64,000 nucleotides of DNA from Actinomycetota bacterium (GTDB lineage: Bacteria > Actinomycetota > Acidimicrobiia > Acidimicrobiales > Acidimicrobilacustridaceae), in assembly GCA_026393455.1 (NCBI GenBank), contig JAPLAE010000101.1, positions 1 to 64,000 of the forward strand, written 5' to 3'. Made by a program: the position numbers and the translations under genes. Position 1 is the first letter of the stretch, and each line of letters starts with the position of its first letter. The notes beneath the pieces were generated by a model that searched no databases, was not told where the DNA came from, and saw only the letters and a program-made list of their open reading frames with translations. Below are positions 48,077-58,427 of the stretch, one piece after another.

Positions 48077-49528
48077 TCACGCGTGAATTTCTGGAACCCG
48101 TTCATTCCAGTTGCATGCCGCTTCGAGTTCAGATGCAAGACGAATGAGTAAGTCTTCGCGTCCAAACGGTGCAACAAACTGAATTCCAACGGGTAATCCG
48201 TTTTCGGTCCACCAAAGCGGCAGTGAGATCGCGGGTTGCCCAGTGACGTTGAATTGCGCGGTGTATTGCATGATCGAGGTCACTCGCCCGAGGCCTTCGA
48301 TCGGATCGCTCAGCCAACCAATTTTTGGCGGTGCACTGTTCAGTACTGGGGTGCAGAGGATGTCGAAACCATTGGGATTGAACGCGCTCGTCCACCAAGT
48401 GGCCATGCGACGAGACCATTCCTGCTGCCAGAAGATTGCATCGAGATACTGAGGAGCGGTGAATGAACGGCCGATCGTCGCGAACATCCAATTGCGCTCT
48501 TCGACATCGACTTCGGTGATGTCTCGTCCGAGCACCCGTCCCCATTCGTCAAGGTCGTGTGCGATGTGGGCAGCGATGACGGTTGTAAATGCGTTGGTGA
48601 ATTCAGGGTCACCCATCGCCTCTGGGTGCGAATCTTCGATCTTGTGTCCGAGTTGTTCGAGCAGTGACGCAGCAAAGCGAACGGCGCTGGTCATTTCCGA
48701 CGAGGTCTCGACGTAAGGGAGGAGAGGGTGGTCGAGGATTCCGATGCGCAGTGAGCCAGGATCGCGGCCGACTTCTTCGGCAAGAGGTCGTAGCAACGGG
48801 GGAGTGGCGTAGGCATCTCCTGGCATCGGACCAGACATTGCGTCGAGAAGGGCAGCGGTATCGCGCACCGTTCGCGTAACGACGCCGTTGGTGGTTGAAC
48901 CGGCCCATGATTCGCTAATGGCTGGTCCAAGTGGAACTCGACCACGCGTGGGTTTGAGCCCAACCAGTCCGCATTCGCTCGCCGGAATACGAATCGAACC
49001 GCCACCATCGCTGGCGTGAGCGGCAGGCACCATGAACGACGCGACTGCAGCTGCAGATCCGCCAGAGGATCCGCCTGTCGAATAGCCGGGGTTCCAAGGG
49101 TTGAGGGTGGCGCCGTGTGACTCAGGCTCGGTTGTGATGGTGGTGCCGAACTCGGGAGTGTTCGTTCGTCCAACGATCACGACACCAGCAGCCCGCAGTC
49201 GTGAAGTGACGTAGTCGTCTCTATCGGAGATGTACCCAGCGTTTTTGAGAAACGAAGTGCCAGCGTGATGAGGATCACCCACACTGCGGGTTTCGAGATC
49301 TTTGAGGAGGAAGGGCACGCCACGAAACGGGCCGTCGGGAAGTGCGCCTTCGGCTTCGGTCCGAGCCTTCTCGAATCGCTCATGGATAACAGCGTTGAGT
49401 ATCGGGTTGACCAATTCGATGCACGCTATCGCTGCATCAACGAGGTCTAGGGGTCGGACCTCGCCCGACTGGACGAGTTCAGCTTGCGCGGTGGCATCAA
49501 GTTGAGCAAAGTCGGAGGTTGAAGTCAT
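48077..49528 (-). CDS. Amidase (amidase signature family)
   Basis: [75 protein letters not shown]. Confidence 0.94.
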   Translation of the reverse strand: MTSTSDFAQLDATAQAELVQSGEVRPLDLVDAAIACIELVNPILNAVIHERFEKARTEAEGALPDGPFRGVPFLLKDLETRSVGDPHHAGTSFLKNAGYISDRDDYVTSRLRAAGVVIVGRTNTPEFGTTITTEPESHGATLNPWNPGYSTGGSSGGSAAAVASFMVPAAHASDGGGSIRIPASECGLVGLKPTRGRVPLGPAISESWAGSTTNGVVTRTVRDTAALLDAMSGPMPGDAYATPPLLRPLAEEVGRDPGSLRIGILDHPLLPYVETSSEMTSAVRFAASLLEQLGHKIEDSHPEAMGDPEFTNAFTTVIAAHIAHDLDEWGRVLGRDITEVDVEERNWMFATIGRSFTAPQYLDAIFWQQEWSRRMATWWTSAFNPNGFDILCTPVLNSAPPKIGWLSDPIEGLGRVTSIMQYTAQFNVTGQPAISLPLWWTENGLPVGIQFVAPFGREDLLIRLASELEAACNWNERVPEIHA

Positions 49529-49567
49529 CCCCGGAAACTATCGCCAGGAAATTATGCGTGCCGATCT

Positions 49568-50806
49568 TCAGTTCGGCTGGGTTCGCATGACTTCCATCGC
49601 CGTTGTGTAAAACGTGGTCGCTGCTTCTGGCTTGAGTTCAGGGAAGGCTGCGCAAACGAGACCAGCCCCCACTGGGTTGACCGACAGGAACCACACTGCA
49701 GTTTCGGCGTCAATATCTGATCGGAGGAGTCCCTCGCCTTGGGCGTTCCTCACGAAATTCGCCATATTGGCGAGCGTGGCCTCTTGAAGTGATCCAACCA
49801 CGGCGGCAACTTCGGGCTCGTGCCGTGATGCATCGCGAGCGGCGAGGCGAAGCCCACGGTTGTCCAAATCGGAGTTGTCATTTAAACGAACTATGAGGTC
49901 GGAAACCGCTGGATCTGAAATCGCCTGGGATGATGCAAGCGTTTGAACAACGTCGAACCCGACGATTTGAGCACCAGCGCTGAGTTTGTCGATGATGACG
50001 GCGTTCATGAGGCCGGCCTTTCCGGCAAAGCGGTTGTAGATGGCGCCCGTTGTGAGCCGGGCGCGACGTGCGATATCGGCAACTGCAGCCGCGTGGTAGC
50101 CCTTCTCTGCAAAAACCTCGGCGGCGGAATTGACGAGAGCCTCATGGATTGCGTCGTGCTCGAGGATTTCATAGTGGGGGGCGTTGGACACGACGCGTGC
50201 CTTGTTCGGACGTTGAGCGGTAAGTGGAGTTGAAAGGGGAACATTCGTCACGGTCAAGCGCACGAGGTCGTCGACGGATTTCATGTAGCGCTTGGGAGGT
50301 TCGCTGACGATTCCAAAGACGTAGGAGCCAACCCAGCTCGCACCGCGCATGAGAACTTGGACTAATGGGTCTTGGCCGTCTCGCACTTCACCGCGAGCAG
50401 CAGCCTTGTCGCGTTCGACGAGCGCGGTGTCTGCGCGACGTCGGAGAAAGCCGTAGACCGAATCGTGGAGAGATGGGTTGTGGCGCGCTGCCAGGAGAAG
50501 TTCGGCCATAACGCCAAGTTGATTGCCGTTGAGTTTCGGCGAATCTGATGAGCCTGACCAGAACGCAATTGCTGCAGCGTCTAGTTGCCCGCCGAATTTT
50601 GGTTCGATGCGCTCGACTATGAGTGCTTCGATAAGAGATTCTTTGGTGGGGAATCTGTTGTAGATCGCGCTCGTCGCAAACCCACAGGTTTGGGCAACGG
50701 AGGTGAGCGCCGTGGCGTCGTAGCCAACGTGAAGAAGTTCGGTGGCAGCCGCATCGAGGAGTTCGATCCGAATTTCAGCTGAGCGTTGGCGACTGACTTT
50801 GACCAC
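49568..50806 (-). CDS. Transcriptional regulator with two tandem TetR HTH domains
   Basis: Two TetR HTH segments: LLDAAATELLHVGYDATALTSVAQTCGFATSAIYNRFPTKESLIEAL and LVNSAAEVFAEKGYHAAAVADIARRARLTTGAIYNRFAGKAGLMNAV. Likely GTG start at 50806; the listed ORF begins at a TTG. Confidence 0.87.
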   Translation of the reverse strand: MVKVSRQRSAEIRIELLDAAATELLHVGYDATALTSVAQTCGFATSAIYNRFPTKESLIEALIVERIEPKFGGQLDAAAIAFWSGSSDSPKLNGNQLGVMAELLLAARHNPSLHDSVYGFLRRRADTALVERDKAAARGEVRDGQDPLVQVLMRGASWVGSYVFGIVSEPPKRYMKSVDDLVRLTVTNVPLSTPLTAQRPNKARVVSNAPHYEILEHDAIHEALVNSAAEVFAEKGYHAAAVADIARRARLTTGAIYNRFAGKAGLMNAVIIDKLSAGAQIVGFDVVQTLASSQAISDPAVSDLIVRLNDNSDLDNRGLRLAARDASRHEPEVAAVVGSLQEATLANMANFVRNAQGEGLLRSDIDAETAVWFLSVNPVGAGLVCAAFPELKPEAATTFYTTAMEVMRTQPN

Positions 50807-50845
50807 GGTGGGTGGACCTTCCGTAACTTTGAGGTGACGCAGGAT

Positions 50846-50862
50846 CAAATAAAAGTTATTTG
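50846..50862. promoter_or_regulatory. Perfect palindrome, putative TetR operator
   Basis: CAAATAA-AAG-TTATTTG, about 40 bp upstream of the inferred TetR start. Confidence 0.55.
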
Positions 50863-51064
50863 TTCAATAGCGCTCACGCCATAATGCCACAGATAGCGCT
50901 TCTGTGTTTTTCTCTGTGAGTTGAGCCAACGGGCAACGTTTCGTTGCTCGAAGACACCGAACGGACACGCACGATCAACGGAAGATCAGCAAACCTAGTT
51001 ATCGCTGGGCACTTGGGAACGCTACGGGCACTCGGCGTCTGGACGCAGCCGCCCACTGTTCGGA

Positions 51065-51811
51065 TCAGGAACTGCTCGCGCTACCTACGTGGAGGGGGCA
51101 GCCGGAGGGGAGTCCGAGAGAGCGGGCTGCATTGTTTGTCAGGAGTCCCACCGGAGTGGCTGCATCGGTAATGCGCGGCAACGCGACCATCCACGATGTT
51201 GTTGGATCAACAACATCGAGCATCGATGCACACCAAGCACCTGACTGTCGGTCGACAACACCAGTGCCGATAGCAGTGGTCATGCTTATCGCGTGGTCAC
51301 CGCCGAGTTGTCGCATGTAAAAACCGATCGGGACGGTGATGGTGTGAAGGTCAGCCCACGCCTCGGGCGAAGTGCGGCGCAGCCACGAGAGCAATGCGAC
51401 AGTCGAGCCTGCTTCGGGAAGGACGCCAGTGATCTCGCGCCACGAATCTGCACCGCCAGCGAATTGTGTGACGAGCAACTTGGCATCTGTGTCTGAATCG
51501 ACGTGGTCGCCAGGTACTGCAGCACACACGATTCCGGAAGAATCGAATGCGACGAGGCCGCCAGCGGGTTCATTGCCGGATAGTTCGATGAGCCGGATGT
51601 CTTTGATTGTGAGACCGAGTGCCGCGAGCCCGTCGGTTGCGGTGTGGGCTGCGCTGATGAGCGATTCCCACCAGTTCGTCGCTGTCTCTTTCGCTGTCTT
51701 TCTGGAACCGTGAAGCGAACGGCCTTCTGCAACGATGGAATGGGCTGCGATGTCAATGATCGTTACTGCAGTGGAATCAGCAGACCAGTCGATGGTCAGC
51801 ACGAGTGTCAT
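51065..51811 (-). pseudogene. FGGY carbohydrate kinase, N-terminal domain only (likely truncated remnant)
   Basis: LVLTIDWSADSTAVTIID...GGLVAFDSSGIV...WREITGVLPEAGSTVALLSWLRRTSPEAWADLHTITVPIGFYMRQLGGDHAISMTTAIGTGVVDRQSGAWCASMLDVV; stops at CPLHVGSASSS where the second domain normally begins. Confidence 0.55.
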
Positions 51812-51861
51812 GTTGTGAGCCTGCCACGGGCGGCCTGCGCTCTACGAGTGCAAGGAGCGAT

Positions 51862-52719
51862 TCACTCACAGAATCGAACGGTTGCCCAGAGTCGGTCGAA
51901 GGTCGCTGGCCCGAGAACCGCTTCGAGAGCATCGACGAGGTCGGCGCGATCGGGAAGTGAGTCCATTGCCCATCGGGAGAACATGCCGCAATCCATCCAG
52001 GTTGCGAGTTTGGCTGCGTCGCTGCCGAAGGGGAATCCGCCTACCGTCGCGATCACCCTGCGAAATCGCTCCCAATCAAGTGAGGTTCCGAGCGAACGGG
52101 TCGCTTCGGCGAGTGTCGCGGGAGTGACAGGCCACTCTGCCGAAGACCCCGCTGGATGCAGTCCAACGATGTGTGACCATTCCAGTTCGGGCTCGTGAAG
52201 AGCGTGACGCACAAGTACTTCGAGCCACGCGGTAACGACGAAGTTGGTCATTGGTTCTGATGGGGGTGATGTGGAGAGACCAAGTGTGCGCCGACACGCA
52301 TCGGGGACTCGACCTTGTTGCGGTAAGACCGTTGGACCGAACCAGCGGGAGTCAGCCTCGTCACTCAGGACGGTGATGGCGCAACCATTTCGATTCACGA
52401 CATGAACAACGGTGTGATGGCCGGGGAATGTTCCTGCGTTCGTGGGCTGAGTGATCTCGGCCGGAGCGCGCACACCCACTGCAGTAATGGAATCAGCGGC
52501 AGATCGGCCAAGAAGCCCAGTGACCGGATCGGTGGAATCAAGTTCGTGAATTTCTGCGATGACATCACCGGTGTAGGTGATGAACGTTGCAATGTTGGGA
52601 GACAATGTTTCGAGATCAAGCGTGATCTGGGCCAGGGTCTCGACGGCAACGGCTGTGGTGTGCATGGGACGGTCTCTCCGCGTCGGTTGACAACGGCGAC
52701 CGGTTTCGGGTGATCGCAA
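51862..52719 (-). CDS. Hypothetical protein
   Basis: 285-aa ORF with consistent coding character; probable start at an internal ATG (MHTTAVAVETLAQ); no family recognised. Confidence 0.55.
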   Translation of the reverse strand: MRSPETGRRCQPTRRDRPMHTTAVAVETLAQITLDLETLSPNIATFITYTGDVIAEIHELDSTDPVTGLLGRSAADSITAVGVRAPAEITQPTNAGTFPGHHTVVHVVNRNGCAITVLSDEADSRWFGPTVLPQQGRVPDACRRTLGLSTSPPSEPMTNFVVTAWLEVLVRHALHEPELEWSHIVGLHPAGSSAEWPVTPATLAEATRSLGTSLDWERFRRVIATVGGFPFGSDAAKLATWMDCGMFSRWAMDSLPDRADLVDALEAVLGPATFDRLWATVRFCE

Positions 52720-52774
52720 TCCCTCGGAGAAATCTGGCGGCTACCCAAGAAAACGACAAGGGCTATTTGGCCGC

Positions 52775-53383
52775 TTACGTGAACGGGAGTGCGTCTTGGT
52801 TACTTGGAGGGAATAAACGGTGGAGCATCGCCTGCAAAACCAGTGCTGTAACTCGCGTGTCGGGGAGAGCTCGGTGGGCGTTGGGGTGGTCGATTCCTAA
52901 CGCCGCCGCACACGCTGCAAGCGAATAGCCGTCGTTATCGGGGAGCACGTGGCGAGCTAATTGCAGGGTGCACAAAGCGGGTTGATACGGCAAAGGTGTC
53001 TGGGTCCGCGCGTATTCGGCACCTAAGAAGCCAGCGTCGAACGAAAGGTTGTGCGCGACAATCATTGCCCCTTCAACGCGCTCGGCGAGTTCTTCCGCGA
53101 TCTTGGCGAATGTGGGTGCTCCGACTAAGTCGGCGGCGCTGATGCCGTGGATGTGTGTGGGGCCAGGATCGCGGCCGGGGTCGACAAGTGTTGACCACTC
53201 ATTGATGAACGATCCATCGGACGCGCATCGGACAACAGCGATTTCGATGATGCGATCCCGATCGGAACTGAGACCGGTGGTTTCGACATCGAGAACCGCA
53301 AACGGAAGAACGGGTGGTTGCTTTGACCACTCGCGCACGTTCACGCTTTGGAATGTCGATGGCTTCTGACTCACGGCACTCAC
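52775..53383 (-). CDS. DnaQ-like 3'-5' exonuclease
   Basis: FAVLDVETTGLSSDRDRIIEIAVVRC (ExoI DxE), IVAHNLSFDAGFLGAEY, NAHRALPDTRVTALVL. Confidence 0.92.
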   Translation of the reverse strand: MSAVSQKPSTFQSVNVREWSKQPPVLPFAVLDVETTGLSSDRDRIIEIAVVRCASDGSFINEWSTLVDPGRDPGPTHIHGISAADLVGAPTFAKIAEELAERVEGAMIVAHNLSFDAGFLGAEYARTQTPLPYQPALCTLQLARHVLPDNDGYSLAACAAALGIDHPNAHRALPDTRVTALVLQAMLHRLFPPSNQDALPFT

Positions 53384-53423
53384 GCTAGATCGTGTGTCCG
53401 ACAGTCAGGTCAATCTTGCCGAT

Positions 53424-54728
53424 TCAGGAATCGAGGGGACCGTCAAGTAACTCGGTGACGACAGCAGCGATTTCACTGCGCTCGGAGCGAGTCAAGGTGA
53501 CATGACCAAAAATCGGGTGACCGCGGAGGGCCTCGATCACCGTGATGATTCCGTCGTGTCGGCCGACGCGCAGATTGTCGCGCTGGGCGACATCGTGGGT
53601 GAGCACAACGCGGCTTCCTTCGCCGAGGCGACTGAGTGCGGTGAGAAGCACTGGTCGCTCAAGGTTCTGGGCCTCGTCAATGATGACGAACGTGTCGGTG
53701 AGGCTTCGTCCACGGATATGCGTGAGCGGAAGAACCTCGAGGAGTTCACGATGGATGACTTCATCGATGACCTCTGGACCAGTGATCGCTTCGAGGCCAT
53801 CGAGTACCGCCGCTGCCCATGGGCTCATCTTTTCGAATTCCGAACCGGGCAAGTATCCGAGGTCTTGTCCGCCGACGGCATAAAGCGGTCTGAAAATAAC
53901 AACGCGTTTGTGACTGCGTTGTTCGAGCACGGACTCCAAACCTGCAGCGAGAGCGAGCACGCTTTTGCCGGTTCCTGCAGGGCCCCCAAGAGACACGATT
54001 CCAATGGATTGATCGGAGAGAAGATCGATAGCAATGCGTTGTTCGGCCGAACGACCGCGAACGTCGAACAACTGGCCGTCACGGCGAACAAGGTGCAGTG
54101 ACTTGTCGGCATGAACGCGAGCAAGCGCTGATTGCGAACCCGCGTGCATGACCACACCGGTGTGGCACGGAAGATCGCGTGCCCGTTCGTCGTCAACGGT
54201 TCCGAGTTCGAACAATTCATCGATTAGAGAGCTCTCGCATGCAAGTTCAACGATGCCGGTCCAACTGTCGTCGCGGGCAAGTTCGTTTCGGTATTCATCG
54301 GCATTCAAGCCAACGATCGACGCCTTCAGGCGCAGGGGGAGGTCCTTGGTGACGACGGTGACCTGGTTGCCTTCAGCGGCGAGGTTTCGCGCCACTGCCA
54401 AGATCCGGTGATCGTTGGTGTCGCCTGCGAGTGACGGCGGAAGTGCGCCGAGGTCTTGATGGTTGATCTCTACGCGGAGGGTGCCGCCGGCATCGTTCAC
54501 AGTGAAGGCGGTTGTGAGAGATCCGTGTTTGACGCGCCAATGTTCAAGTTGACGTAATGCCTGACGAGCAGACCAACCCAATTCGGGGTGATTGCGTTTT
54601 GATTCGAGTTCGAGCACAACGACGACAGGAAGGACAACATCGTGTTCTTCAAACCGTGTCATCGACTTGGGGTCGGCGAGCAGAACTGACGTGTCGAGTA
54701 CGTAGACCTGTTTCCCAAGCGGCGTCAT
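53424..54728 (-). CDS. PIN domain-PhoH-like ATPase fusion protein
   Basis: [36 protein letters not shown] (PIN); [63 protein letters not shown] (PhoH). Confidence 0.93.
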   Translation of the reverse strand: MTPLGKQVYVLDTSVLLADPKSMTRFEEHDVVLPVVVVLELESKRNHPELGWSARQALRQLEHWRVKHGSLTTAFTVNDAGGTLRVEINHQDLGALPPSLAGDTNDHRILAVARNLAAEGNQVTVVTKDLPLRLKASIVGLNADEYRNELARDDSWTGIVELACESSLIDELFELGTVDDERARDLPCHTGVVMHAGSQSALARVHADKSLHLVRRDGQLFDVRGRSAEQRIAIDLLSDQSIGIVSLGGPAGTGKSVLALAAGLESVLEQRSHKRVVIFRPLYAVGGQDLGYLPGSEFEKMSPWAAAVLDGLEAITGPEVIDEVIHRELLEVLPLTHIRGRSLTDTFVIIDEAQNLERPVLLTALSRLGEGSRVVLTHDVAQRDNLRVGRHDGIITVIEALRGHPIFGHVTLTRSERSEIAAVVTELLDGPLDS

Positions 54729-54963
54729 TGACCTCCTCCCGCAGCAAGATCGAAGGATGCTTCTCTCGATTGCGTGGACAGGTTTGACGACATGGCCAGA
54801 GTGGTGGTCACTGGACTCCCGAAGGTGCGGTTGCTGCGACCCCGTCATCCAACACCGCGCGTCGGGCTCACGCGCGGATGCTTGAGAGGAGTTCGTCTTC
54901 TGTTCACAGAGCCGTCATCAACGCGGACGGTTCGACCTTGTCGAGGGGCTTGAAGGCGACTCG

Positions 54964-55743
54964 TTAGAGACTTAAGAGGATCTTGAAGGCCTCGCCGCGA
55001 GTGACGCCAGCGATCGATCCGACAGCTTCGGCATGGTCACGCACCCGTTTCCCGAAAGCTTCGGCGGCAGAGCCATCATCGTCAGTCGGAATTAAATGTG
55101 TCGTAATAAATTGACTTGCGTGAGCGAGAAGTGCGTCGACCTTTGCGTCGACGAATCCAGTGATGTCTTCAACATGATCGGGTTCGTCGGCTTCAAACAA
55201 AAGCGCGATCTCTGGGCGATGAACGTCAAGCCCATGGTGGCGGAAATAGTGCGGATCGCGTGCGGCAACGATTCCATCGAGTGCGAGCCATCCGGCATTG
55301 CGGTGATCGGGGTGAAGTCGATAGCGCTTCCACGGGTCGTGGGCGAGGACAACGTCAGGCTGGGTGGACCGAATCCAATAGGCGACCTGATCGCGAATAT
55401 GAAGCGTTGGTTGCAGCTCTCCGTCCACATGGCCGAGCATCACGACTTTGCCGGTGGAACCAAGGCGGCGCGCTGCTTCCATTTGTTCGGCTCGCCGTTG
55501 TTCCACCAGAGCATCGGTATTTCGATCGGCATCCCACGTGCCTTTTGAGCCGTCGGTCAAAACGAGATAGTTGACGACACAGCCTTTGCCCGCCCACTTC
55601 GCAAGCGTTCCTCCGCACTGAAATTCTGCATCGTCGGGATGGGCGACGATCACGAGCGCGCGACCGGGGGTGGCGAGATCGTGGGAGTCGATGGAGCGAG
55701 TCGGCAGATCACCGAGCGGTAGCGGAGGGAGTTCGGTCGTCAT
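54964..55743 (-). CDS. PIG-L/LmbE family deacetylase
   Basis: ALVIVAHPDDAEFQCGGTLAKWAGKGCVVNYLVLTDGSKGTWD (AHPDDAE); HPDHRNAG. Confidence 0.92.
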   Translation of the reverse strand: MTTELPPLPLGDLPTRSIDSHDLATPGRALVIVAHPDDAEFQCGGTLAKWAGKGCVVNYLVLTDGSKGTWDADRNTDALVEQRRAEQMEAARRLGSTGKVVMLGHVDGELQPTLHIRDQVAYWIRSTQPDVVLAHDPWKRYRLHPDHRNAGWLALDGIVAARDPHYFRHHGLDVHRPEIALLFEADEPDHVEDITGFVDAKVDALLAHASQFITTHLIPTDDDGSAAEAFGKRVRDHAEAVGSIAGVTRGEAFKILLSL

Positions 55744-56324
55744 GTTGTTTCTCCCCAATTCGGAGGCACTAAATCTTCGGGCCGGTCGACATCCCACGCA
55801 AGTCGGTCATCGTGAATGACGCGGACAGCGAGCCCAAGTCGTTTGGCTTCTGCTTGGTGTCGCTGAAATGAGGAGGGGCCATAGGAAAACACGAAGCCGC
55901 TATCAGTTGGGATCACAATGACGTTTGTGCCGTCGCCGTGACGGTCGGGTACGAGCGTGACGCCGTCGTAGTCAGCGAGCCACTCGAGGTGTTCGGCATG
56001 GGGAAGGTCGGCATGCGCAACGATCACGGTGTCGACGTCGAGGTGAGCGAGGTCAGCCACGCCTTCGTTCACGGCACCATTGAGGCCGCGGTCCGGCTTC
56101 CACAGAACGCTTGCGCCTTGCTGTGTTGCCCACGTTGCCACCGCTGTGTCATCACACACGACCCAGACAGCGAGGGGAGCAGCTGCAGCTACGACGATTG
56201 TCGCCATCGATTGAGCGAGCGTTGAGCGTTCGTCGGGATTGAGGGCTTCGGCAAGACGCGCTTTTGCATCGGAGAACGCTTTGACGGGAATGAGCACAGC
56301 ACGCGTTGGCTCAGAATCGGACAC
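55740..56324 (-). CDS. cofC: 2-phospho-L-lactate guanylyltransferase (F420 biosynthesis)
   Basis: AVLIPVKAFSDAKARLAEALNPDERSTLAQSMATIVVAAA...VVCDDTAVATWATQQGASVLWKPDRGLNGAVNEGV...AHADLPHAEHLEWL. Confidence 0.88.
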   Translation of the reverse strand: MSDSEPTRAVLIPVKAFSDAKARLAEALNPDERSTLAQSMATIVVAAAAPLAVWVVCDDTAVATWATQQGASVLWKPDRGLNGAVNEGVADLAHLDVDTVIVAHADLPHAEHLEWLADYDGVTLVPDRHGDGTNVIVIPTDSGFVFSYGPSSFQRHQAEAKRLGLAVRVIHDDRLAWDVDRPEDLVPPNWGETT

Positions 56325-56433
56325 CGCCGGAGTGTAGGTCGGGTGGTTCGCGTGGCTTCTAGCCACCCTTGGTGCGATGGCGAGATCGCTGCGATGAACG
56401 GATGGCGTTCGGCCGGGGGTAGCGTCGCCGCCG

Positions 56434-58257
56434 ATGGAGCGCGCCCTGTTGGACCAAAACGCCAATGACCAAGCAATCGCCGATGCCTGGGTTCTGCTCG
56501 GCACGATCGGGGCTGGCGGCCGGGCCAAGGTGGACCGTCGTGGGGTAATCACTCCCGAGGGAGCGACGTGGTCGCTCGATTGGTGGGTAGGGGCCGAAGA
56601 CCGATGGCATGTGGCGTCGGGTGTGGCTCTTGTGCGTCAATCTCTGACTGAGTCCACGCCGGTTGTCCTTAGTGCGATGAGGCTTCCCGGTGGCGAGATC
56701 GAGCAGCGAGCATGGAGCGTGGTTGACGGATCCACGGGTAGCCCTGTGCTCGTCATTGCTTTTCACAACGCCACGTCGATCCCCGTTGCGCTTGCTCTCG
56801 CGTTTACAAGCGCATCGAGCGCGTCGTCGACGATCGATTTCGCCGATGGCATCGTTACGATCGATGGCGACGCCGTTGCTGCGTTTTCACGCTTGCCATC
56901 TCGATTCGGAATTGAACTCGATGGGCGGTCGGCAAAAGACGTCACCATCGCCGGCGATGCCGTCAACGCGTTTCCTGATGACGGAATCAAATTGACGGGC
57001 GCCTGCACAACCGCATCGTTTGTTTTTCCACTGCCACACACCGCGACGTTGCAAGTTGTTCTTCCGCTCGGAGCGGCGATGAGCGCTGCTGATCTCAAAC
57101 GTTGTGATATCACCGCGCTTCCTCCTTTTGAACGTGTTGTCGCTGGTTGGAAAGCGCAGACGGCGCGAGCGCCAAAATTCGATCTTCCCGAGAGGCAGAG
57201 CGAAGAAGCAATTGACGGATCTCGCTCTCATCTCTTGGTGCACGTCGCTGGAGAGGACCCCCTTCGTTGGCCAGGTGTTCCCGTGAATGGTCTTGAGCGG
57301 TCGGAACTCACGATGGCTCTTGATGAACAAGGACTCTCGGCAGAAGCTGAGCGCCTTTTGATCGCGTCCACCGATCTTCAGAATGCCGATGGTTCCTTCG
57401 ACTCGCACAGCCTCGATGCAACGGCGAGTTGGGTCGTGACGCTGGAGCGACACGTTGCGTTGTCCGGTGACGGCGCGTTCGCTGACCAAATGATTGAACG
57501 AGTGGCCTCTGCAGCTCATTGGATAGCGAAGCGCCAACGCGGGAGTCGCTTGCGGCGTTCGAGTTCATTTTTTGCCATCGGCGATGGTCCGGTCGGGCTC
57601 GATGTTGCTCAACGTGTTGGTTATGACGCTCGTTGGACGGTTCGGGCCTATCGCTCGGCAATTGCGTTGCTTGACGGTGCAGCAGAGCCTGACGCTGCGC
57701 TTGCGGTTCGGCTGCACTTGGCTGCACTCAACGATGAGATGGATCGTCGTGGTGTGTCTCGAGTTGGGCCAGGCGATGGAACGGTTGATATAGGAGCGAT
57801 CGCTCAACTCCGGCGAGAGTTACTTTCCGGAGAACCGCTTTGGGCGTGGCCCAGCGAAACCGACGCTCACGATCCTTTTCGTACCGCGGCGTTCTTGCGA
57901 AATATCCGGGCCATCGTTGTGTCCGATGTCGATGCTGTTGTCGACCTGCTTCCAGGGTTCACCGAGGAATGGCTCGGTCAACCGATAGCGGTGCATCGAT
58001 TGCCGACGGCTGTTGGTTTGTTGTCGTTTGCATTGAGGTGGCACGGGGCTCGCCCAGCTTTGCTTTGGGAGGTCGAGGGCGATCAGAACCTCACAGTTAC
58101 GTGTTCATCGATTGATTCCGACTGGTCGACGGCCGATCTGCGAGGCGAGGCACTCCTTGCTGCGCCAGTCTTTGACCATGTTCATAGTCATTTCGCCCAT
58201 GCCAGCGAGGAATCGGTGGCGGAAACTCTGGTCGATGAGGGAACTTCTTTTACCTGA
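56434..58257 (+). CDS. Large hypothetical protein, possibly (alpha/alpha)6-barrel glycosidase-like
   Basis: 607-aa ORF; LLIASTDLQNADGSFDSHSLDATASWVVTLERHVALSGD resembles six-hairpin glycosidase segments; weak. Confidence 0.65.
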   Translation: MERALLDQNANDQAIADAWVLLGTIGAGGRAKVDRRGVITPEGATWSLDWWVGAEDRWHVASGVALVRQSLTESTPVVLSAMRLPGGEIEQRAWSVVDGSTGSPVLVIAFHNATSIPVALALAFTSASSASSTIDFADGIVTIDGDAVAAFSRLPSRFGIELDGRSAKDVTIAGDAVNAFPDDGIKLTGACTTASFVFPLPHTATLQVVLPLGAAMSAADLKRCDITALPPFERVVAGWKAQTARAPKFDLPERQSEEAIDGSRSHLLVHVAGEDPLRWPGVPVNGLERSELTMALDEQGLSAEAERLLIASTDLQNADGSFDSHSLDATASWVVTLERHVALSGDGAFADQMIERVASAAHWIAKRQRGSRLRRSSSFFAIGDGPVGLDVAQRVGYDARWTVRAYRSAIALLDGAAEPDAALAVRLHLAALNDEMDRRGVSRVGPGDGTVDIGAIAQLRRELLSGEPLWAWPSETDAHDPFRTAAFLRNIRAIVVSDVDAVVDLLPGFTEEWLGQPIAVHRLPTAVGLLSFALRWHGARPALLWEVEGDQNLTVTCSSIDSDWSTADLRGEALLAAPVFDHVHSHFAHASEESVAETLVDEGTSFT

Positions 58258-58427
58258 GGTGAAACGAGGCCGATGCCGCCGGGGCCACATTTCTTGCCTC
58301 ACTTGCTGTGAAAGTAGCGGCCTGCTCTCGCATGTGCCTCGGGTCACGTCTAGGGTTTGTCTCACAGAGGGGTTCCGTGGGGTGCCCCGATTCGAACCGT
58401 CGGCTATGGCCGAAGGAGGCAGTAATC

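Noticed and set aside
53502-54101. 199-aa + strand ORF
   Set aside because: Antisense to the PhoH/PIN gene; no recognisable motif.
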